Source: Solirubrobacter pauli
Lineage (GTDB): Bacteria > Actinomycetota > Thermoleophilia > Solirubrobacterales > Solirubrobacteraceae
Direction of reading: 5' to 3'
DNA: 64,000 nucleotides
Assembly: GCF_003633755.1 (NCBI RefSeq)
Contig: NZ_RBIL01000001.1
Location: 3,891,426 to 3,955,425 of the forward strand
This document shows positions 27,921-33,482 of this stretch, one piece after another; the first letter of the stretch is position 1; each line of letters opens with the position of its first letter. Under the pieces are notes generated by a model. That model searched no databases. It worked only from the letters and a program-made list of their open reading frames with translations, and had not been told where the DNA came from. Position numbers and translations under genes: made by a program.

Positions 27921-28132
27921 GCGAGCTGCGCCAGGCGCTCACGAGCCAGCGCGAAGCGTTGCAGGCGCTCACGCACAGCCGGGCCTCGGCCGGGGCGTGG
28001 GTGGACGGCCAGCGCGCGAGCCTGGACAAGCACTGCCTCGATCCGCTGGCAGCGGACGGGCGTCGGTTGTACGAGGCGATGAAGCACGCGTCCCAGGAGA
28101 TCCTGGCGGCACAGCGGATGCTGGCGCCATGA
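27917..28132 (+). CDS. Second small WXG100-like helical protein
   Basis: 71 aa coupled by ATGA overlaps at both ends. Two helices flank SAGAWVDGQRASLDKH, where AWVDG sits in the turn position of WXG100 proteins. With the 27187 gene it could form the heterodimer typical of ESX systems, although it is shorter than the usual 100 residues. The N-terminus is QALTSQREALQALTHSR, strongly amphipathic. Confidence 0.6.
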   Translation: MSELRQALTSQREALQALTHSRASAGAWVDGQRASLDKHCLDPLAADGRRLYEAMKHASQEILAAQRMLAP

Positions 28133-29643
28133 TCGGGCCGAAGACCGAGGCGGCGTTGCAGCGCGCGGACCTGTGGCCGCCCAGCTCGGAGACGAGAGAG
28201 CTGATCCAGCTCGGGCTGATGCGGATGGGCGCCGGCGACGACGACGTGCTCGAGATCACGCGTGCGTTCTGGCGAACCGAGACGCACGGCGGCCAGAGCG
28301 TCCTCATCCTCACGCGGACCCAGCAGTGCGCCGTGCTGGAACCGGTGTCGGTCGGCGTCCTGCGGCGGCGCAAGAGCCGTCCCGCGGTGCTGCAGATCAA
28401 GCACACGCAGGTCCGGGACCTGATCGACAGCAACGACGAAGGGGCGGTGATCTTCTTCGTCGGGGCGGGCGAGAACCCCGACTTCCTGCTCGCCTTCGAC
28501 CGCACCGCCGAACGCGATCGCTTCTACCCATGCGTGTTCGCCGCGCAGCGCGGCGACTTCACCCGCTGGGGCTTGCAGCTCGACCCCGCGCACTACGTCG
28601 CCGACTTCGATCGCTTCTACGCGGAGCTCGTCGCCTCGGGCATCGAGGACCGACGCGCGTTGTCGCAGTGGGTCGAAGCGCAATACGAGGAGCACGCGAT
28701 CGAGAGCGCGCTTGGGTTCGCGACCGCGTGGCGTGGCGCCGAGCTGGACGACCGCACGCCATCGAGATGGAACACGAGCGCCCGGGTCGGCCGGATCGCT
28801 CAGCCCGCACCCTGGGACCACCACCCCCAGAGTCACCGGCTGTTCGTGCGTCTGGGCGAGCAGCTCTACGACGACGGCCTGCTCGGCCCGCCGTACGACG
28901 AACGCAGCTTCGACACCGGCGAGCCGTTGAGCTCGGGCGATGCCGGCCCCGCACGGCTGCTCGCGCTGATGTGGCTCGCGGCGTTCGCGCACGAGCTCCG
29001 CGACCACCGCGCGACGGAGTTCATCGGGGCGGCGCGACCGTACCTGCGCTCGGTTCCCGCGCAGGTCTTCTCGGGGGCGCTGCGGACGGCGTGGGCCGAC
29101 ATCGCGTCCCTTCCGGATCCGGAGGAGCCACGCGAGCTCGAGATCTGGGAGGACACCGAGGTCGCGATGATCTGCAAGCCGCAGGACGGTGCCGTGCGCT
29201 ACGACACCAGCGCCCTGGGACCGGTCGATCGCGCGCACGTCGAACGGTTCCTGCAGAGCTTGAGCACGATCGACGAACAGGCGGGCTGCATCGCAGCCGC
29301 GCTCGCCGCCGTCAACGCCTACGAGGAGCTCTCCCCGCTGGCACCCGTCGGATGGCGCAAGCTGCTCGTGTACCACGCGTCCGAGCTGGCGCACCACGTC
29401 TGGCGCCGGTTCGGCCTCGACCACGAGACCGCGATGCTCGCGCAGTGGGTCGTCGTGACGATCGGCGCGCAGGGCTGGGGACCGGACGGCAACTCCAGCC
29501 CGCTCGGCCAGCACCACTCCTACGCCATGCACCTCGCGGGCGAGACGACGGTCGGGCTGCTGGTGATCGACCCGGAGACTGGGCGCGCGTCGGTCCCGAC
29601 CGGGGACGAAGCGCGCCGCGCCGCGGACAGAGGAGCGTTCTGA
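28129..29643 (+). CDS. Unknown 504-aa island protein with PH-like N-terminus
   Basis: Starts at the ATG inside the preceding stop. Residues about 25-135 are beta-rich and resemble a bacterial PH-like fold (QSVLILTRTQQCAVLEPVSV, SRPAVLQIKHTQVRDLID, AVIFFVGAGENPDFLLAF). The remainder is mainly helical with conserved aromatic positions (HRLFVRLGEQLYDDGLLGPP, AALAAVNAYEELSPL, SELAHHVWRRFGLDHE). No enzyme motif is evident. PH-like domains often bind lipids or partner peptides, so it may be a membrane-side scaffold of the FtsK-like machine. Novel as far as I can tell. Confidence 0.7.
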   Translation: MIGPKTEAALQRADLWPPSSETRELIQLGLMRMGAGDDDVLEITRAFWRTETHGGQSVLILTRTQQCAVLEPVSVGVLRRRKSRPAVLQIKHTQVRDLIDSNDEGAVIFFVGAGENPDFLLAFDRTAERDRFYPCVFAAQRGDFTRWGLQLDPAHYVADFDRFYAELVASGIEDRRALSQWVEAQYEEHAIESALGFATAWRGAELDDRTPSRWNTSARVGRIAQPAPWDHHPQSHRLFVRLGEQLYDDGLLGPPYDERSFDTGEPLSSGDAGPARLLALMWLAAFAHELRDHRATEFIGAARPYLRSVPAQVFSGALRTAWADIASLPDPEEPRELEIWEDTEVAMICKPQDGAVRYDTSALGPVDRAHVERFLQSLSTIDEQAGCIAAALAAVNAYEELSPLAPVGWRKLLVYHASELAHHVWRRFGLDHETAMLAQWVVVTIGAQGWGPDGNSSPLGQHHSYAMHLAGETTVGLLVIDPETGRASVPTGDEARRAADRGAF

Positions 29644-29673
29644 TGTTCGAGTGGGGGCTGGAGTGATGAAACG

Positions 29674-30318
29674 GTGGTTCACGCGGGCTACGGCCCGGAG
29701 CGACGGCGCGGTTCCCGCGCACGTCGTGGCCCTGCTCCCGGCATCGACGCGGTGCTCGACGGGTTGCAGGCGGCGGCGCTCGACGCCGCCGACCGCAGGG
29801 CGGCGACGATCGGCGCCTACGGGCTGTTCGGCGAGCTCGAACCGGAGTCGCGCGACCCGCGGTTCCTGTCCCTGTTGGACGACACGCTGGAGCAGATCCG
29901 CGCCGCCGGGCTCTCCAGTGGGCATCTCAACCGGTATGAGGCGGACCGGTGGATCGAGCTCCACGGCGAGCTGCGGTCGAGCTTCGACCGGGTCTTCGAG
30001 GTCGAGGTCCCGGATGTCGCGGACCTCCCGTCCGCCCGTCCCCTGATGCGCGGAGACGTCCGCCGGCTCGCGCTCACGGAACCGCTGCCGTTCGGCAACG
30101 CGTTCTTCGCCGAGCACCGGCAGGACGGCACCTTCGTCGTGTTCTCCGAGCGCATCTACAGCCACGAGGACCCCACGCGCTCGCGGTACGACGAGCACCA
30201 TCTCGGCATGTTCCACACCTTCGAGGATCTGCTCCGAGCGCTGGGAGGCGAGCTGCGTACGCCGACCCACTGGTTCGACGACGACCTCGAGCCGTACTTC
30301 CCGCAGCGGCGGGCTTGA
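29674..30318 (+). CDS. Unknown island protein with PYFP.RR domain; probable frameshift at its 5' end
   Basis: As read, 214 aa beginning with shadow-like residues. A better N-terminus exists in another frame from the ATG at 29666 (MKRWFTRATARSDGAVPAHV), which joins PGIDAVLDGLQAAALDAADR if one G is added in the run ccggc near 29740. The true protein is therefore probably 29666-30318 with a one-base deletion or sequencing error. The C-terminal half (NAFFAEHRQDGTFVVFSERI, LLRALGGELRTPTHWFDDDL, EPYFPQRR) is homologous to the C-terminus of the protein at 23075. Unknown function. Confidence 0.6.
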   Translation: MVHAGYGPERRRGSRARRGPAPGIDAVLDGLQAAALDAADRRAATIGAYGLFGELEPESRDPRFLSLLDDTLEQIRAAGLSSGHLNRYEADRWIELHGELRSSFDRVFEVEVPDVADLPSARPLMRGDVRRLALTEPLPFGNAFFAEHRQDGTFVVFSERIYSHEDPTRSRYDEHHLGMFHTFEDLLRALGGELRTPTHWFDDDLEPYFPQRRA

Positions 30319-30360
30319 CCCGCGCGCAGAACCACCGACACCACGAACCAAGGAAGCCAC

Positions 30361-30537
30361 GTGACCTCTGTCTTGACGTTTCTGCTGAGCCTTTACATCG
30401 CAGTCGCCTTCATCGCCTGGCCGTTCATGTGGGCGACCCGGACGAGCCGGGAGGACGCCCCCATCAATCGACGGCTCCAGTCGCTGATCCTCGCCCTGAT
30501 GTGGCCCTTCGCGCTCGCGGGGCGCTTCCTCCGCTGA
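30361..30537 (+). CDS. 58-aa membrane protein ending the FtsK operon
   Basis: A GTG start preceded by AAGGAAG. The protein has two hydrophobic helices (LTFLLSLYIAVAFIAWPFMW and LILALMWPFALAGRFL) separated by a charged loop (TSREDAPINRRLQ). It could supply the membrane anchor that the FtsK-like ATPase itself lacks. It was recognised by translation, being too short for ordinary ORF cut-offs. Confidence 0.6.
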   Translation: MTSVLTFLLSLYIAVAFIAWPFMWATRTSREDAPINRRLQSLILALMWPFALAGRFLR

Positions 30538-30640
30538 TTCTGCAGCGCGGCTATGGCGAGTGAAGCACGCGCAAATGATCGGTCGACAACGTCGCTGGGC
30601 GCGCATCCGGTTCGATCGATGTCGGCCTCCCTCCACTGCG

Positions 30641-30669
30641 TCAGTGAAGTTTCAGCGCGGTCCGGTGGA
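30641..30669 (+). promoter_or_regulatory. SARP-type direct-repeat site 4
   Basis: TCAGTGA-agtt-TCAGCGC-ggtc-CGGTGGA, period 11 bp, 46 bp before the start of the gene at 30715. Confidence 0.65.
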
Positions 30670-30714
30670 GTCCGCGGTGCAGGGCTCCGTATCAGCGAAG
30701 GACTGGAGGGAAGG

Positions 30715-31101
30715 GTGGGCGAGAAGTCAGCCGAGTTCCGAACCGCACTGAGCGTCAAGGAGTGTGGCTTGCGGTTCCGGTCAGGCATCGAGGGCGGGCG
30801 CGGAGCGAGCGCGTGGATCGGCGGCCTCACGGCAAAGGCGCTCGGAGGTGAGACGCTCACCTGGTACACCCCGCGCGACAACACGCCGTTCGCGGCACTC
30901 AACGACGACCCACCGATGTTCAGCGTCGGTGTCGGCGTCCCGAAAGCGCAGGGCGCGCACCAGCACGGCACCAACGTGCAGATGCACGTCTGGGATCGCG
31001 GCAGCTACCGCGACGTGGTCCTGTGGGCACACCACTCCCTCGCCGGCGGGATGCATGCGTCGAAGCTGCTCGCGGCTGCAGAGGCGGCGGTCAGGGCCTG
31101 A
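30715..31101 (+). CDS. Unknown 128-aa island protein
   Basis: GTG start with GGAGGG 5 nt upstream; the frame is open further upstream, but that stretch contains the SARP-type site and is not convincing. The protein is Gly/Trp-rich with few charged patches (IEGGRGASAWIGGLTAKALG, WYTPRDNTPFAALNDDPPMF, SVGVGVPKAQGAHQHG, RDVVLWAHHSLAGGMH). It is a monocistronic unit between its own SARP-type site and a very strong hairpin, so it is probably highly expressed. Possibly an exported substrate or structural protein; no signal peptide is visible. No family recognised. Confidence 0.65.
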   Translation: MGEKSAEFRTALSVKECGLRFRSGIEGGRGASAWIGGLTAKALGGETLTWYTPRDNTPFAALNDDPPMFSVGVGVPKAQGAHQHGTNVQMHVWDRGSYRDVVLWAHHSLAGGMHASKLLAAAEAAVRA

Positions 31102-31102
31102 T

Positions 31103-31143
31103 CGTGCCCGCGGGTGCCCCCACGCGGGGCACCCGCGGGCACG
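31103..31143 (+). terminator. Strong hairpin terminator
   Basis: A perfect 18-bp stem (arms 31103-31120 and 31126-31143, beginning CGTGCCCGCGGG) with a 5-nt loop cacgc, beginning one base after the stop codon of the 30715 gene. It separates two SARP-controlled units. Confidence 0.8.
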
Positions 31144-31157
31144 CGGTGACGGTGCCG

Positions 31158-31197
31158 TCAGTGGGATTTCAGTGAAGGCAGTTGCACTGATCACTAC
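31158..31197 (+). promoter_or_regulatory. SARP-type direct-repeat site 5
   Basis: TCAGTGG-gatt-TCAGTGA-aggc-AGTTGCA-ctga-TCACTAC, period 11 bp with a weaker fourth copy, 61 bp before the HEAT-repeat gene. Confidence 0.65.
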
Positions 31198-31258
31198 GTG
31201 ATCGGCGAGTGCCGGTCGTAAACGAGAGTTCACGGATGATGGGTGGTGGAGCGCACCA

Positions 31259-32851
31259 ATGCTGATGCTGGCGAAGCAAGGCTGGGATCTAGTACAGGGC
31301 TCGCGCAAGGTCTACGAGCACTGGAAGCGGCTGCCGGACGCCGACCGCGAGCTCACGCGCGCGTCGGCGGAGCGCGTCGGCGCGCTGGGCGCGGAGCTCA
31401 GCAAGGCGTTGGCGATGAGCCGATTTCGCCGCGACGCGACCCCGGGCGGCCGCGGGGCCGACCTGGTCGCAAGCGAGTTGCAGACGGTGCTCAAGGAGAT
31501 CGCGACCGGGCCGCTCGGCGTCGTGGCCCTCGCTGCGCTGCGCCCTAAGGGCCGGTTCGCGCGAGCGGCGGTAACCGGCGGAGGCTTCGTGGTCCGTAGG
31601 ATCAACCGCAAGAACGGGGCCGCCGTCCTCCCGGCCGGCCCAGCCTCGGACCCGGCCGCTACGCACGTGGCGATCCAGCTCGACCAACTGCGCGCCGTGC
31701 ACCGTGAGCACGACCGCTCGGGCGTCGGCCTCGCGAACCTGCCTCAGTACAACCATGCCATGGGCGAGCTCTTCCGCATGGGCCCGCACGCCGTGCCGCC
31801 CCTGATCGCGGTGCTCGGCGGGCCCCGGCCGAGCACGGACACGCCCGAGGGTCTCGTCGAGGACGGCGTGGCCAACGACATCGCCGAGGTGCTCGGGGCG
31901 ATCGGGGATCCAGAGGCGATCGACGTCCTGGTCGCGCAGTTCGATCGCTTCATCGTCGCCGCGCACCGCGCCCTGGCGCAGTTCTCGGAAGGCGTCGAGA
32001 CACTCCTCGCCGGCTTGGACGCCCCGGACGACTTCACCCGCGGTTGCTGCATCCAGGGCCTGGCGTTCGCTCGCGTCGAGCGCACGCGCGCGGCGCAGGG
32101 AGTCACCCAGGCCCTTGGGGACGGCGTGGCCCACAACCGCGAGCTCGCCGCGCTCTCGGCGCAGCGGCTCGCCTGCCCGGATCCACAGCTCCTCGCAGTC
32201 CTCGACCGTCTAGCGATGGACGACCCGAGCGAGCGGGTCCGAGCGAAGGCCCTGCAAACCCACCACGAACTCGCGTCGCAACTCGGACCCGAGGTCTCCG
32301 CCCAAGGCGTTGGGAGCGGGAACCGGGAGAACGGCACAAACTCCACTCAAGCCCACGAAAGGAAGCAGATGGGGTGGTTCTCGAAGGGTCCTAAACCGGT
32401 GAGCGCGTCGCTGCCCGATCCGGAATGGTCCGCGGCATCCCGGGCCACATACGTCCGGGAGGTGTCGAAGTACTACGGCACCCCCGAGACGATGGCCGAC
32501 GGTGGGCGCAAGCATCTGGCCGCCGGCGATCCCGGCACGGCGGTACACCTGCTGTGCAAGAGCATCGACATGATGCACACCGCCTACGGGTACGCCGAGA
32601 TGCGAGATCGACAGCCGGGGCCCGCCGACCAACCGATCCTGGACGATTTCTGCGAGGCCGTGGCAGCGTCACTCGCCGCGCATCCCCAAGCCGACCTCGA
32701 CGAGCCTGTTCGCGAGGTCACGCACCGTCTTCGCGCGATCGCGCACGCGTGCGAGCAACGACAGCTACCGGCGGGGATGTTTCGCTTGGCGCACGACCGG
32801 TTGGGGCGGATCGCTCCCCGGGTTCCCACCGACGACTTGCTGTGGGCCTAG
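31259..32851 (+). CDS. HEAT-repeat-like island protein, in-frame with a second protein segment
   Basis: 530 aa as read, ATG preceded by GGTGGAG. Residues about 1-130 are charged helices with a short hydrophobic stretch (IATGPLGVVALAAL); about 150-345 form HEAT-like helical repeats (MGPHAVPPLIAVLGG, VANDIAEVLGAIGDPEAIDV, SAQRLACPDPQLLAVLDRL). A Ser/Asn-rich linker leads at residue 371 into MGWFSKGPKPVSASLPDPEW, which is preceded by AAAGGAAGCAG, a good ribosome site. The single ORF may thus be two genes joined by loss of a stop, or one gene with internal initiation. Confidence 0.65.
   Translation: MLMLAKQGWDLVQGSRKVYEHWKRLPDADRELTRASAERVGALGAELSKALAMSRFRRDATPGGRGADLVASELQTVLKEIATGPLGVVALAALRPKGRFARAAVTGGGFVVRRINRKNGAAVLPAGPASDPAATHVAIQLDQLRAVHREHDRSGVGLANLPQYNHAMGELFRMGPHAVPPLIAVLGGPRPSTDTPEGLVEDGVANDIAEVLGAIGDPEAIDVLVAQFDRFIVAAHRALAQFSEGVETLLAGLDAPDDFTRGCCIQGLAFARVERTRAAQGVTQALGDGVAHNRELAALSAQRLACPDPQLLAVLDRLAMDDPSERVRAKALQTHHELASQLGPEVSAQGVGSGNRENGTNSTQAHERKQMGWFSKGPKPVSASLPDPEWSAASRATYVREVSKYYGTPETMADGGRKHLAAGDPGTAVHLLCKSIDMMHTAYGYAEMRDRQPGPADQPILDDFCEAVAASLAAHPQADLDEPVREVTHRLRAIAHACEQRQLPAGMFRLAHDRLGRIAPRVPTDDLLWA
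32369..32851 (+). other. Internal translation start giving a 160-aa TPR-like protein
   Basis: An ATG with AAAGGAAG 6 nt upstream lies inside the HEAT-repeat ORF and in the same frame. The resulting protein begins MGWFSKGPKP, like the 23075 protein (MGFFSRGPAR), and continues with helical, TPR-like sequence (GRKHLAAGDPGTAVHLLCKS, LRAIAHACEQRQLPAGMFRL). Likely an independent product or a formerly separate gene. Confidence 0.5.
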
Positions 32852-32882
32852 CGGGTGGATCACCGAGAAGGGAGTCTCGACC

Positions 32883-33163
32883 ATGGGCGTACTTGATCAC
32901 AGGCGCACGTGGCGCTACATCGTTCAGGCGACGCCGCGCGAGTGCACTCAAGCGTTCTCGGCCGCCTTCACCGGCCGTGGCGGACGGCTGGCGAAGGCGG
33001 AGTGGAGCTGATGCGACCCTACATGCGCGCGGTCGAGGACGAGCTGCGTCGGGTCGACCCAAGCCTGCGGGTGGCCAAAGGCCTTTTCGGAGCCCAGGAA
33101 GCCGTCCTCGCTGGAGAGGGCGCGGGGGAACTCGCGAGCCACCACCAGCGCCCCCAAGGGTGA
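32883..33163 (+). pseudogene. Truncated paralogue of the 11590-12231 gene
   Basis: The first frame encodes MGVLDHRRTWRYIVQATPRE, ending AKAEWS and a stop at 33009-33011; it matches residues 1-42 of the 213-aa protein. A second frame starting in that stop encodes MRPYMRAVEDELRRVDPSL, matching residues near 144 onward. The middle 100 residues are deleted. A 5' GGGAG site remains. The copy lies on the opposite strand to its intact relative, so the two ends of the island carry inverted paralogues. Confidence 0.75.
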
Positions 33164-33230
33164 GGAGAAGCGCCGCTGTCCGGCGAGTGTCGACACGCGC
33201 TCTCGGGGCGTCGTCGACGTTGTGTCACCG

Positions 33231-33246
33231 GGCCCGCTTCCGGGCC
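33231..33246. terminator. Short GC hairpin at the right island edge
   Basis: GGCCCG-cttc-CGGGCC, a perfect 6-bp stem, directly before the right 21-bp repeat. Confidence 0.35.
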
Positions 33247-33250
33247 GTCG

Positions 33251-33271
33251 TGTCACCCAATCGTCACCAGG
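33251..33271. repeat. Right copy of the 21-bp direct repeat
   Basis: TGTCACCCAAT-C-GTCACCAGG, 20 of 21 bases identical to 11434-11454 in the same orientation. It lies 80 bp from the 3' end of the tRNA-Thr gene, a common integration neighbourhood. Confidence 0.55.
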
Positions 33272-33351
33272 GGCGAATCCTGGATGGGCGCCACCCGCGA
33301 GGCGGAGAGCGGAAGGCGCGAAATTCGCGCTCTAACGCGACATCGCCGCAA

Positions 33352-33424
33352 GCCGGAGGACGGATTCGAACCGACGACCTACCGCTTACAAGGCGGTTGC
33401 TCTGGCCAGCTGAGCTACTCCGGC
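33352..33424 (-). tRNA. tRNA-Thr (anticodon TGT)
   Basis: 73 nt on the minus strand. The acceptor arms GCCGGAG and CTCCGGC pair perfectly; the D arm is AGCTCAGCTGGCCAGAGC; the anticodon stem ACCGC/GCGGT encloses the loop CTTGTAA with anticodon TGT; the T-loop is GGTTCGAATCC. CCA is not encoded. Protein-like frames across it are shadows. Confidence 0.95.
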
Positions 33425-33482
33425 GGGGGGAAGGAGTGTAGGGAGCGTCAAGGCCAGGGCGCATCCGGCCGATTAACTGACC

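Noticed and set aside
33264-33464. Minus-strand protein-like frame with SSSAGQSNRLVSGRSSVRIR
   Set aside because: This is the well-known translation of a tRNA gene; the DNA folds as tRNA-Thr.
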